DNA from: Hymenobacter sp. BT730
Lineage (GTDB): Bacteria > Bacteroidota > Bacteroidia > Cytophagales > Hymenobacteraceae
Direction of reading: 5' to 3'
DNA: 64,000 nt
Assembly: GCF_030542105.1 (NCBI RefSeq)
Contig: NZ_JAUOFB010000002.1
Coordinates: forward strand, 1 to 64,000
The position numbers and the translations under genes are program-made. The notes under the pieces are model-generated. The model was not told where the DNA came from and did not search any database. It saw only the letters and a program-made list of their open reading frames with translations. Below are positions 1 to 8,889 of the stretch, in pieces. Positions within the stretch are counted from its first letter, which is position 1; each line of letters starts with the position of its first letter.

Positions 1-3000
1 TTCAGCGGGGGCACGGCCACAACAGCCAACCTGGGGGCGGCCGGCTCGCCGGTGGCGGGCCCGCAGTTCGGGGGCTCTTCCGTGTCGGGGGGCGTGTTCT
101 ACCCCTATACCGACTTTCCGGCCCCGTATGCCAACAGCTATTTCTTTGGGGATTATGTCAGCGGGTGGATGCGCCAGCTGACGGTGGATGGGGCGAATAA
201 GCCCAGCGCCGTGGGCAACTTCGTCAACAACAACTGCGTGGTCGTTTACATGGCTACCAGCCCAACCCAAAAGGGCCTATTTTATGTAAACTTCGCGCCG
301 TCCGAAATTAGAAGGATTACCTACAATAGCGCCAATAACTCGGCACCGGTGGCTGTGGCCACGGCCAATAAAACCTACGGACCCAGCCCGCTGGCCGTGC
401 AGTTCACGGGCAGCGCCTCCTCCGACCCGGAAGGCCAGCCGCTGACTTACCTCTGGACGTTTGGGGATGGCACCACCAGCACGCTGGCCAACCCCAGCCA
501 TACCTTTACGGCCCCGGGCAGCGGCCCGGCCAAGTTCCCCGTCACGCTGCAGGTAACCGACGCGCAGGGCAGTACGGCCACGGCCCCGCTCACCATTTCG
601 CCCAATAACACCCCACCGCAGGTGACCATTACCAGCCCGGCGGCGGGCACGCTCTACCCGCTGTCGGGCAACACGACCTATCCGCTGCGGGCCACGGTGA
701 GTGATGCCGAGCATCCCGCCAGCCAGCTGCGCTATGCCTGGCAAACGTTTCTGCACCACGCCACGCACGAGCACCCCGAGCCAGTGGACACGGCCCGGCA
801 GACGACGACCACCGTCGAGCCGTTGGGCTGCGTGGACGAGGAGTATTACTACCGCATTGAGCTAACCGTGACCGATGCCGCCGGGCTGTCCACCAGGCAG
901 GAAGTGCGCCTGAATCCGAATTGCAACACGACCACCACCAACCTGGTGAGCTACAAGGCCACGTGGAAGTACCTGGATAATGGAACTGATCAGGGTACCA
1001 GTTGGCGGTCTGGCAGCTTTGCTGATGGTTCCTGGAAAAGTGGCTCCGCTCCGCTGGGCTATGGCGATGGCGACGAGGCAACCGTCGTGGGTTATGGGCC
1101 AAATGCCAGCAACCGCTACATCACCACTTATTTTCGCCGGGCTTTCACCCTCACGAATGTTAGCGCCTTTTCTTCCTTCACGGGCAATCTGAAGCGGGAT
1201 GATGGGGCGGTGGTGTACGTGAATGGCACGGAAGTATACCGCAGCAATTTGCCCACGGGCACCATCAGCTATACCACCCGGGCAGTGGCCGCGGCGGCGG
1301 ATGATGGCAATACGGCCCAAACTTTCACCATTCCGGCCTCGGCCTTTGTCTCCGGCACGAATGTCATTGCCGTCGAGGTCCACCAGTCTGACCCGGTCAG
1401 CTCGGATCTGTCCTTTGACTTCTCCCTCACCGGCTCCGGATCAGGCAGCACCAATCAGGCCCCCGTGGCGAATGCCGGCCCGGATAAATCGATTACCCTG
1501 CCCACAAGCAGTGTAGTATTGGATGGATCAGCGACCGATGCCGATGGCAGCATTGCGTCCTACAGCTGGAGTCAGGTCAGTGGACCCAATACCGCTACTT
1601 TCTCCAGTAAAACCGTGGCGGCCCCTAACGTCAGTGGACTGGCTGCGGGTAGCTATGTCTTTAGCCTGACGGCTACCGATAACCAGGGTGTCCCCAGCGT
1701 GGCGGATCAGGTTTCGGTCTCTGTTTCCAGCAGCACCACTAGTAGTACTATCCTCGCTTATGGGGCCAGCTGGAAGTACCTGGATAATGGGACTGACCAG
1801 GGTACTGGCTGGCGGGCTACCAGCTTTGCCGATGGGGCCTGGAAGAGCGGCAACGCTCAGCTGGGCTACGGGGATGGGGATGAAGCCACTATCGTCAGCT
1901 ACGGGCCTAATGCCAGTGCCAAATACATTACCACCTACTTCCGGAAGAGTATCTCGCTGACCAGTACTTTTGCATCGTATTCCGCCAGCTTGAAGCGCGA
2001 CGATGGGGCGGTGGTGTACGTGAATGGCACGGAGGTGTACCGCAGTAACCTGCCCACCGGCACTGTGAGCTACACCACCCGGGCTACCGGGGCTACCGAT
2101 GACGGGGCCACGCCACAGACCTTTACCATTCCGGCCTCGGCCTTTGTCTCCGGCACGAATGTCATTGCCGTCGAGGTCCACCAGTCTGACCCGGTCAGCT
2201 CGGATCTGTCCTTTGACTTCTCCCTCACCGGCTCCGGATCAGGCAGCACCAATCAGGCCCCCGTGGCGAATGCCGGCCCGGATAAATCGATTACCCTGCC
2301 CACAAGCAGTGTAGTATTGGATGGATCAGCGACCGATGCCGATGGCAGCATTGCGTCCTACAGCTGGAGTCAGGTCAGTGGACCCAATACCGCTACTTTC
2401 TCCAGTAAAACCGTGGCGGCCCCTAACGTCAGTGGACTGGCTGCGGGTAGCTATGTCTTTAGCCTGACGGCTACCGATAACCAGGGTGTCCCCAGCGTGG
2501 CGGATCAGGTTTCGGTCTCTGTTTCCAGCAGCACCACTAGTAGTACTATCCTCGCTTATGGGGCCAGCTGGAAGTACCTGGATAATGGGACTGACCAGGG
2601 TACTGGCTGGCGGGCTACCAGCTTTGCCGATGGGGCCTGGAAGAGCGGCAACGCTCAGCTGGGCTACGGGGATGGGGATGAAGCCACTATCGTCAGCTAC
2701 GGGCCTAATGCCAGTGCCAAATACATTACCACCTACTTCCGGAAGAGTATCTCGCTGACCAGTACTTTTGCATCGTATTCCGCCAGCTTGAAGCGCGACG
2801 ATGGGGCGGTGGTGTACGTGAATGGCACGGAGGTGTACCGCAGTAACCTGCCCACCGGCACTGTGACTTACACGACCAAAGCGCTGACCCAGGCAGGGGA
2901 CGACGGGGCTACGGCGCAAACTTTCACCATTCCGGCCTCGGCTTTTGTGGTGGGTACCAATGTTATTGCCGTGGAGATGCACCAGAATGATCCGGTCAGC

Positions 3001-3363
3001 TCGGATCTGTCCTTTGACTTTTCCCTGACAGGCTCCGGATCCAGCGCTTCGTTGACCATTGCCCGGACCGTCACCCCGTTACCCGCTAAGGCCACAGGTG
3101 CCACAGACATCATTGTGTATCCAAATCCCTCCCCGGATGGACAGTATGTGGTAGGGCTGGGTGAGCTGTTGGAGGGCGAAGTAACTTACACGCTGTTTTC
3201 CCCGCTGGGTGCCCGATTGGCGTCCGGAAAGCTACAGCTGGCGGCCCCAACCAGCACACTGCCATTCAACTTCTCGCAGAAAATGCCGGCTGTCGGCCTT
3301 TATTACCTGCAGCTGGAAAGCCCGTCGAAGTTCATCGTTCAGCTCAAGCTGCTACGCCAGTAA
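1..3363 (+). CDS. Sugar-dehydrogenase-like / PKD multidomain secreted protein, T9SS cargo (5' end outside window)
   Basis: The frame is open from base 1, so the N-terminus lies outside the window. Bases 1-330 resemble the end of PQQ-type glucose/sorbosone dehydrogenases (the YFFGDYVSGW and EIRRITY stretches). A PKD domain follows at about 330-600 (WTFGDG, SHTF), then an Ig-like domain to about 925. Next come three copies of a beta-sandwich module (conserved WKYLDNGTDQGT, RDDGAVVYVNGTEVYR and SSDLSFDFSLTG) at about 940-1440, 1750-2235 and 2550-3045, separated by two PKD/REJ-like modules that open with NQAPVANAGPDK. The last ~85 residues (IIVYPNPSPDGQY, then GLYYLQLES) form a type IX secretion sorting domain, so the protein should be exported through the outer membrane and attached or released. 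A sugar-oxidising role is inferred from the N-terminal fragment only; catalytic residues lie upstream and cannot be judged. Confidence 0.85.
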   Translation, partial: FSGGTATTANLGAAGSPVAGPQFGGSSVSGGVFYPYTDFPAPYANSYFFGDYVSGWMRQLTVDGANKPSAVGNFVNNNCVVVYMATSPTQKGLFYVNFAPSEIRRITYNSANNSAPVAVATANKTYGPSPLAVQFTGSASSDPEGQPLTYLWTFGDGTTSTLANPSHTFTAPGSGPAKFPVTLQVTDAQGSTATAPLTISPNNTPPQVTITSPAAGTLYPLSGNTTYPLRATVSDAEHPASQLRYAWQTFLHHATHEHPEPVDTARQTTTTVEPLGCVDEEYYYRIELTVTDAAGLSTRQEVRLNPNCNTTTTNLVSYKATWKYLDNGTDQGTSWRSGSFADGSWKSGSAPLGYGDGDEATVVGYGPNASNRYITTYFRRAFTLTNVSAFSSFTGNLKRDDGAVVYVNGTEVYRSNLPTGTISYTTRAVAAAADDGNTAQTFTIPASAFVSGTNVIAVEVHQSDPVSSDLSFDFSLTGSGSGSTNQAPVANAGPDKSITLPTSSVVLDGSATDADGSIASYSWSQVSGPNTATFSSKTVAAPNVSGLAAGSYVFSLTATDNQGVPSVADQVSVSVSSSTTSSTILAYGASWKYLDNGTDQGTGWRATSFADGAWKSGNAQLGYGDGDEATIVSYGPNASAKYITTYFRKSISLTSTFASYSASLKRDDGAVVYVNGTEVYRSNLPTGTVSYTTRATGATDDGATPQTFTIPASAFVSGTNVIAVEVHQSDPVSSDLSFDFSLTGSGSGSTNQAPVANAGPDKSITLPTSSVVLDGSATDADGSIASYSWSQVSGPNTATFSSKTVAAPNVSGLAAGSYVFSLTATDNQGVPSVADQVSVSVSSSTTSSTILAYGASWKYLDNGTDQGTGWRATSFADGAWKSGNAQLGYGDGDEATIVSYGPNASAKYITTYFRKSISLTSTFASYSASLKRDDGAVVYVNGTEVYRSNLPTGTVTYTTKALTQAGDDGATAQTFTIPASAFVVGTNVIAVEMHQNDPVSSDLSFDFSLTGSGSSASLTIARTVTPLPAKATGATDIIVYPNPSPDGQYVVGLGELLEGEVTYTLFSPLGARLASGKLQLAAPTSTLPFNFSQKMPAVGLYYLQLESPSKFIVQLKLLRQ
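1327..2068 (+). repeat. Direct repeat copy 1 inside the T9SS protein gene
   Basis: By eye this 742-base stretch appears identical to 2125-2866, an offset of 798 bases (266 codons, in frame). It carries the end of one beta-sandwich module, the complete PKD/REJ-like module and most of the next sandwich module. Outside these limits the copies diverge at once, for example at third codon positions. Identity at silent sites points to a recent duplication or gene conversion. Confidence 0.9.
2125..2866 (+). repeat. Direct repeat copy 2 inside the T9SS protein gene
   Basis: Second copy of the 742-base unit described at 1327-2068, in the same orientation and reading frame. The 56 bases between the copies encode the short variable loop at the end of the second sandwich module. 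Confidence 0.9.
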
Positions 3364-3379
3364 GCAAACGAAAGAGGCC

Positions 3380-3440
3380 TATGCACCTGCTAAGCCAAGC
3401 CGGGGCGAGAAACGCCTTGGCTTGGCTTAGCAGGTGCATA
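3380..3440. terminator. Perfect 22-bp inverted repeat, likely terminator
   Basis: Perfect 22-base arms at 3380-3401 and 3419-3440 around a 17-base loop, starting 17 bases after the stop codon of the T9SS protein gene. No long T run follows on the plus strand. It lies between convergent genes and could stop transcription or protect mRNA ends for either. Confidence 0.65.
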
Positions 3441-3548
3441 GCTATTCTTAAACCTAATGATGGATGGATACAGCTTAAGTGCGCTTAATGGCATGGCCGT
3501 TTTTTCCTCTCTTTCACTTGGCTCCCAGTCAGCAGGAACCAAACCTCA

Positions 3549-5597
3549 CTAGGCGGACAGCAAGGCGGTAATAGGCCCAGAATGCGTCAGGGTGAGCTGG
3601 TGCATGGCCCGGGTGCACGCCACATAGAGCATGCTCTTATCCACCTCCGTTTTATAATTATGGGCGGAGGCAAAAGGCACAATGACCTCATCGAATTCCA
3701 GTCCCTTCGCCAAGTGGGCCGTGGTAATGATAACTCCTTCTTTGAAGGAAGTAGACTCCTCCGTGAGCAAATGAATGCCCGGCGCCTGCAGTGCCTGATA
3801 TGCGTCTTCGGCTTGCCGGAGGGTTTTGCAAATGATGCCCAGCGAATGATTTCCGGAGCTTTGGAAGGCCGTTATCATCTGTTGAATAGCTGCCAGCTCC
3901 TCACCTTGGTTGTGGTAGCGCGCTACCATGGGCTCCTGGCCGTGCCTTTCCAGCGGAATGATGTGGGGATTGGGGGTGATACGCTGCGCGAAGGCTGTAA
4001 TCTCGACGGTAGAGCGGTAGCTGCGGTATAGCTTAACTACATCGGCTTGCGGAAAGACGCGTTCAATCGTTTCGGCGGAAGAAGCGCTGTAAGGATTCAC
4101 TGTCTGGCTTACATCCCCCAGAATGGTTTTCCGGCAAGAGAACAAGCGGGACAACACGGCATATTGAACCGGGGTGTAATCCTGCATCTCGTCCACCAAC
4201 AGGTGCTTCACCTGCTCGTAAGCGGTGATGCCTTCCAGCCGCAGGCGCAGGTAGATCAAGGCAAAGACATCGGCGTATTCCAGGTGTAGGCGGTGGTCAA
4301 GCTTCAGGAGCTCCGGTTTACCCAGCCAGCGGAAAAAATCCCGGTAGAGGTCCGGCACCTGATGGAACTTGAACAGCCGGGGAATGGCTTCCCCGATGGT
4401 GGCTTTCTCCTGCCCGGTGAGCTTGCGGCCGGCAGCGTCCCGCACGTAGGCCCGGATATCGTTGGCAACCAGTGCGAATCGTTTCAGGAGTGGCACCCGG
4501 TGGTAGGTCTTGAACTTCTGCTGCAGGACGGCGACGGGGACGACGGTTCGGCCCACCCGTAACTCCCGCCAGGCAAAGTAGTGGTTCTCGATGTGGAGCA
4601 GATACTGGTTGAGCTGGCTGAGGAATTCAAAGGATGATTTGAATCGGATGCGCTCAATGAAAGCCGGGTCGTGCGCCTCCAGCAACGCGGATACCTGCTC
4701 AAAGAAGGTCTGATACGAGTATCGGGTGTCGAGCAGGTCGGCCGCCAGCTCGTCCATGCCCATCTCCGGAATGTGCTCTTCTCCCAACTCGGGTAAAACG
4801 TTCGAAATGTAATCGGCGAAGACTTTATTGGGCGAAATGATGAGGATGTCTTTGGCCGCAATGGTCTCCCGGAAGCGGTACAGCAGAAACGCAATTCGGT
4901 GTAAGGCAATGGAGGTTTTGCCCGAGCCGGCCACGCCCTGGATGACCATCACCGACGCGTCTTCGTTGCGGATTACCGCATTTTGGTCGCGCTGAATAGT
5001 CGCGACAATATTCTTCATCTTGTCATCCGAGGACTTGGCCAGCTCCCGCTGCAGCACGTCGTCGTGAATGTTCACGTCGTTTTCGAGCATGAACTCCAGG
5101 CGGCCGTCCCGGATCTTGTACTGCCGCTTTAAGGCAATGGTGCCCTGAATTGTACCGGAGGGGGTAGTAAAGGAAGCCTCCCCAAGTTCGAAATCATAGA
5201 ATAGGGAGGAGATAGGAGCCCGCCAATCGTAAATCAGGTTCTGGCGCTGCCGCTCGTCTAGGAAGGAATATACACCGATGTAGACCGGCAACCGTTCCTG
5301 GGCCTGCGTGATGAAATCAATACGGCCAAAATAAGGGGATTGTCCCAGCTTGATCAGCTTCCGTTTCCGGCTGACGGCAGCTTCCCCTGTAAAGGCCATG
5401 CGGTTAATCGATTGGCCGGCGGCCACCATATCGGCATCATCCATGCCCGACTGGTGCTCATGGATATATTCCTTCTTCTGCCGGAGTTCCTCGGAAAACT
5501 GCTTGACGGCATCCTCTATCCGCCGAATGGCCAGCGTCAGTTTCTCCTTGATTTCTTCCAGGTATTCTCTTTCTTCTGGTTCCGTTGCGTTGATCAC
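3549..5597 (-). CDS. helD: HelD-like superfamily 1 helicase / RNA polymerase recycling ATPase
   Basis: 682 residues from a GTG start; no in-frame ATG precedes it before a stop. The N-terminal ~60 residues are charged and helical, as in the coiled-coil arm of HelD. Walker A (GVAGSGKTS) is at about residues 221-229, Walker B as LLVDEMQDY, motif III as GDVSQTVNP, a motif IV-like YRSYRS, motif V TAHLAKGLEFD and motif VI YVACTRA. This is the UvrD-like SF1 ATPase fold. HelD proteins of this size release RNA polymerase from stalled DNA complexes in Gram-positive bacteria; use here is inferred. DNA helicase IV is the alternative, but the N-terminal arm and the YDWRAPISSLFYD stretch fit HelD better. 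It is monocistronic, with 426 bases of unassigned DNA upstream. Confidence 0.85.
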   Translation of the reverse strand: MINATEPEEREYLEEIKEKLTLAIRRIEDAVKQFSEELRQKKEYIHEHQSGMDDADMVAAGQSINRMAFTGEAAVSRKRKLIKLGQSPYFGRIDFITQAQERLPVYIGVYSFLDERQRQNLIYDWRAPISSLFYDFELGEASFTTPSGTIQGTIALKRQYKIRDGRLEFMLENDVNIHDDVLQRELAKSSDDKMKNIVATIQRDQNAVIRNEDASVMVIQGVAGSGKTSIALHRIAFLLYRFRETIAAKDILIISPNKVFADYISNVLPELGEEHIPEMGMDELAADLLDTRYSYQTFFEQVSALLEAHDPAFIERIRFKSSFEFLSQLNQYLLHIENHYFAWRELRVGRTVVPVAVLQQKFKTYHRVPLLKRFALVANDIRAYVRDAAGRKLTGQEKATIGEAIPRLFKFHQVPDLYRDFFRWLGKPELLKLDHRLHLEYADVFALIYLRLRLEGITAYEQVKHLLVDEMQDYTPVQYAVLSRLFSCRKTILGDVSQTVNPYSASSAETIERVFPQADVVKLYRSYRSTVEITAFAQRITPNPHIIPLERHGQEPMVARYHNQGEELAAIQQMITAFQSSGNHSLGIICKTLRQAEDAYQALQAPGIHLLTEESTSFKEGVIITTAHLAKGLEFDEVIVPFASAHNYKTEVDKSMLYVACTRAMHQLTLTHSGPITALLSA

Positions 5598-6023
5598 GGG
5601 CGGCTATTGGAAAATGGACCTCAAAGGTGCCATCAAATTCTGGTCTATCGAAGCACACCGCTTCTTTTGTGTTCGGCGTATGGCCTGGACTCTGGCAACC
5701 CGGCAGGGAGTTTATCCCTCTGTTTGTATTCTGATATCCTTCCCAGAAAAGCAGATTACGTGAGCTGTACGTGTGTAATGCCGTTTCGCTTGAAGGAGTG
5801 AACTCCCTTTTCTATGCAATCCTCTGCTTAGCGCTTTTTTAAGCTTGCATTAAAGCGTTGCCAATGCAGCCGATAACAGGATAAGGGAGTAAGGAACTTG
5901 TGGGAAAGAGAATCGGTTCAGGCAAAGCACTATTGCTGACCAGCTGAACGCCTGCTCAGTCTGCCTATGAAGGAATTATCCTTCATCCGGTATATTGCAT
6001 CCTTCTACCCATAACCCATTCAA
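5598..6023. other. 426-bp intergenic region between divergent genes
   Basis: Region between the divergent HelD-like gene and the lipoprotein gene at 6024. I see no convincing gene; the open frames overlapping its left part are shadows of the HelD gene. It holds a small hairpin (7-base arms at 5967-5973 and 5980-5986) about 40 bases before the lipoprotein ATG, and a weak promoter-like TATATTGC near 5991. Promoters for both genes must lie here but none is clear. Confidence 0.5.
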
Positions 6024-6458
6024 ATGCGTATTTTAACTTATCTGGCTTCTTTCCTTTTTCTGTTCACCGCCTGTGATAAAGATGAGACGAAGCCTAATTC
6101 TACTCCCACTGTAGACCCAAACAAGCCGGTACTTACGCTACAGGTTACCTCGCCCACAACGGCTAAGGACCTGCACGTGTTTGTATACCCTAAGGACAAG
6201 CCGGAAGAGCGTTTCACCTACGATGTGAGCTACTCCGAAACGCCTAAGGTAGAAACGGCCAGGCAAATTGGACATGGGGTTGATGCTACCTTTATGATTG
6301 GTGCCGAAACGGAGTTCAAGCCGGTGGAAGGCAACGTGCACGCAGAATTACTGGCTGATGGGAAGGTAATTGCCTCCCTGGATTTCGATACGCTAAATCC
6401 TCCGAAGGATCCAGCAACTTCCACTTACTACATTAAGAAAACCGTCACCATTCCGTAA
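6024..6458 (+). CDS. Small lipoprotein of unknown function
   Basis: 144 residues. A short basic and hydrophobic leader ends in a lipobox (LFLFTAC, Cys at residue 17), followed by a charged and then Pro/Thr-rich linker, the usual layout of Bacteroidota surface or periplasmic lipoproteins. The remaining ~110 residues look all-beta (alternating VLTLQV, LHVFVYP, VHAELL, YYIKKTVTIP), suggesting one Ig-like domain. I do not recognise the family. Single gene, followed by a strong hairpin shared with the convergent gene at 6550. Confidence 0.8.
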   Translation: MRILTYLASFLFLFTACDKDETKPNSTPTVDPNKPVLTLQVTSPTTAKDLHVFVYPKDKPEERFTYDVSYSETPKVETARQIGHGVDATFMIGAETEFKPVEGNVHAELLADGKVIASLDFDTLNPPKDPATSTYYIKKTVTIP

Positions 6459-6480
6459 GGAACGGAAGGTGCAAAAACAC

Positions 6481-6520
6481 AGAAGGGGGCCGTCGGCATA
6501 TATGCCGGCGGCCCCCTTCT
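6481..6520. terminator. Bidirectional terminator hairpin
   Basis: Two 20-base arms (6481-6500 and 6501-6520) pair with a single mismatch at base 13 of the arm. It is GC-rich, lies between convergent genes ending at 6458 and 6550, and has TTCT/AGAA flanks. Confidence 0.8.
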
Positions 6521-6549
6521 CTATGAAATGGGTTTGCTAGGCGTTGTAT

Positions 6550-8703
6550 TTACAGTCGAACGCCAATGCCTGGCCCCAGCAGGAAGAAAGGCTTGCCTTC
6601 TGAAAGTAGCCACCCGCCGCCCAGATATAGTGGGAATGAAAGCTTAGCATCGCGCCGCGTTGGATAAACTGAGCCCAGAATTACGATGCCTAAGTCACGC
6701 TTAACGCTTGTATCGTTACTATTCAGGTTAAAAGCGTTGAGGGCTACGAAGCCGGCTCCAACCTTATAGGGGCGCAGACGGTTAATTTTTTCCGGATGAT
6801 AAAAGCTGAGCTGGCCCAACATGGCCAGTGAAATACCCCCAAATGAGCCAAAGCCTGTGTCGCCGGACTTACGGGTAAGTAAGCCGCCGGGGAAGCTTAC
6901 GTCAATATCGAACTTCATCTTGCGCTTGAGTACCAGTTCCAGCTTTTGGGAAAAGCCGGGCTCCTGGTACTGTCCTGAGGTATGCTTTATAGTGATAATA
7001 GCTGTGCTCCAGTCATCCAGATCATAGGTCTTACGGGCTGATAATAGACTGTTGAGGCTAATGTTGCCTACCTGGCACTGCTTATCCTGATAGAAAGCCG
7101 CCCGTACCGAAGAACCATCAGGGCAAACCACCACATTTTCCAGGGTACGCATTTCAATCAGCTCGCCCTTGCTGTTCTGTGTTCGGATATCGAAAGTGAG
7201 GTACTGTTTGCCATAGAGCTGCTGGTCAGAATCGATGGCCGCAGAGTTAAAGCTGAAGACGACGTCGCTGACGGTACGGTCGTAGAGAATTGGACCGTTG
7301 AAGCGCGTAATAGGGCGGGGGGCCTCCCCAAAGGTAACGGCTACAAAATCGAGGGGGTGCGGGCGCTGGAATTCCTTAATAGCCAGCTGGAAACCTGTGG
7401 GTTGCCCGGCATTAAAGATGGTGATGCGCTTTTTGTCAATGTTTAACGGCACCTGTACGCGGTATACCACGGCCGCATCAGAGCGGATACTGGAATCAGA
7501 AGGCACAGTCTGCACATCCTCAAAGTGAAACCGCGCCCGTTGCAATGACTCCCCTTCCAGGCGCACATCTACCGTTTCGCCAGGGTTCACGGTGTTGCTG
7601 TTGGTCCAGTCGCCGCCGCGGTGGCGCACGCTCAGGGCAGAGACGGTAGTTTTTGGCGAGATGTTGAAGTTGGTAACGTACTTGGCCTTGTCGTCTTCCT
7701 TAATATAGAGGTAGCTATCGGTCTGGCGGTGGGTGTTAAACACACGCAGCCAGCATAGTACCCGGTCGTTAGTCAGGTACTGGCGCGTAAACAGCTCGGC
7801 AATAAGCGCACCGCCTGCCTCTTCCTGATCCTCAATGCGGTAGGTGCGCTTCAGGTCGAAGGTGCGGCCGTTGTCCAGAATCAGTTCCACGCCCTGCCGG
7901 CGGGTGGCCTCCGTTAGGGTAATTTCCTTTTTATCGACACTCAAAAAGCGAAGCCGGGAGGCCTTCACCGTAAATTCCTGCCGTAGTGGCGGCAGCGCGT
8001 AGGTCAGGCGGCGGTTGTTATCCGTTAGAAAAGGGCGCTCCGTTTGGGCCCGCACGGTCAGTATGCGGGTGCCCAGGGTATTGGGCAATACGTGCAGGCG
8101 CAACTGGCCTTTGTCCTGGGTAAGGCGGTAGTCGATGTCCTGGCCACGCGTCCACTCCCCGGTGGTGCGCACGTTCTTAGCATTATTGCTGTTGAGGTCG
8201 TAGACCTTTTCCTCGCCTACAAACAGCTCTGTGTCGTTGGGGCGGAAATCGAGGGTGGTGCGCGTAACCGGCAGTAGGTTTACCGTTTGGGAAAGCAGGG
8301 GGCCACCCGCACTGTCAGCAGGTGCCGTGAAGGAGAGGCGCAGAAACTGGGCTGAGGTAAGGTCGCGGAAGCGCAGCTTGGCCCGGAAGGTCTTTCCGTC
8401 CGGACTCGAGGTGAGTGAGTCGAGCAGTTGAAAATCGGCGGAGCGCACCAGGCGAAGTGCCTTCTGCGGCTGGTAGGGATATACCGTCAGATCCACCGTT
8501 TCATCATCGCGCCGGTAGGTAAAGTAGACGTTTGGCTCGCCCTTCAGCGAGTAAATATTGTGCCCGAGGCTGAAGCTAAGCGTATCAGTACGCAGTACTA
8601 CGTCGCGCAAGAGGGGAGGTGCGGTTGGGCTCTGGGCTGCTGCGGGAGCAGATAACAGAGCCAGGAGAAGCAGGCATCCAAGAAAAATCCAACGGTAACT
8701 CAC
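6550..8703 (-). CDS. Unrecognised exported protein with a probable C-terminal outer-membrane barrel
   Basis: About 717 residues from the GTG at 8703, which leads directly into a signal peptide (SYRWIFLGCLLLLALL...APAAAQ). The frame can be extended to a TTG at 8754, but that adds a 17-residue stretch before the leader and abuts a TAnnTTTG-like element at 8762-8769. Residues 25 to about 590 are predicted beta-rich and periplasmic with no motif I recognise. The last ~110 residues (SFGGISLAMLGQLSFY, KVGAGFVALNAF, FPLYLGGGWLL, FFLLGPGIGVRL) have the alternating aromatic and glycine pattern and terminal short strand of an outer-membrane barrel. Function unknown. It is divergent from 8890 and convergent with 6024. 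Confidence 0.75.
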   Translation of the reverse strand: MSYRWIFLGCLLLLALLSAPAAAQSPTAPPLLRDVVLRTDTLSFSLGHNIYSLKGEPNVYFTYRRDDETVDLTVYPYQPQKALRLVRSADFQLLDSLTSSPDGKTFRAKLRFRDLTSAQFLRLSFTAPADSAGGPLLSQTVNLLPVTRTTLDFRPNDTELFVGEEKVYDLNSNNAKNVRTTGEWTRGQDIDYRLTQDKGQLRLHVLPNTLGTRILTVRAQTERPFLTDNNRRLTYALPPLRQEFTVKASRLRFLSVDKKEITLTEATRRQGVELILDNGRTFDLKRTYRIEDQEEAGGALIAELFTRQYLTNDRVLCWLRVFNTHRQTDSYLYIKEDDKAKYVTNFNISPKTTVSALSVRHRGGDWTNSNTVNPGETVDVRLEGESLQRARFHFEDVQTVPSDSSIRSDAAVVYRVQVPLNIDKKRITIFNAGQPTGFQLAIKEFQRPHPLDFVAVTFGEAPRPITRFNGPILYDRTVSDVVFSFNSAAIDSDQQLYGKQYLTFDIRTQNSKGELIEMRTLENVVVCPDGSSVRAAFYQDKQCQVGNISLNSLLSARKTYDLDDWSTAIITIKHTSGQYQEPGFSQKLELVLKRKMKFDIDVSFPGGLLTRKSGDTGFGSFGGISLAMLGQLSFYHPEKINRLRPYKVGAGFVALNAFNLNSNDTSVKRDLGIVILGSVYPTRRDAKLSFPLYLGGGWLLSEGKPFFLLGPGIGVRL

Positions 8704-8889
8704 CAGACAAACAAAGCAGAACAAACCAAACCGTCGTGCTTGCGCACCGGACAAACGCGGGCAAAAATACGGACCCCGCCGGGTTCTGCCTCATTTTATT
8801 CTCCCTATTCCGCTTCTGCTGCCCCAGCGGCCCGCAACGCAAAGCCCCGCCTCTACGTTGCGGACCTATACGCTCCTTGTTTTTTTCCT

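Noticed and set aside
1528..2982. Two long antisense frames (217 and 218 codons) opposite the T9SS protein gene
   Set aside because: They are copies of each other only because the coding strand is duplicated there, and their products are Gly/Arg/Ala-rich without motifs. Shadows of a GC-rich gene.
5340..5801. Plus-strand frames overlapping the HelD-like gene start
   Set aside because: Lower-complexity products that cross into the intergenic region without a promoter or start signal; most of their length is antisense to HelD.
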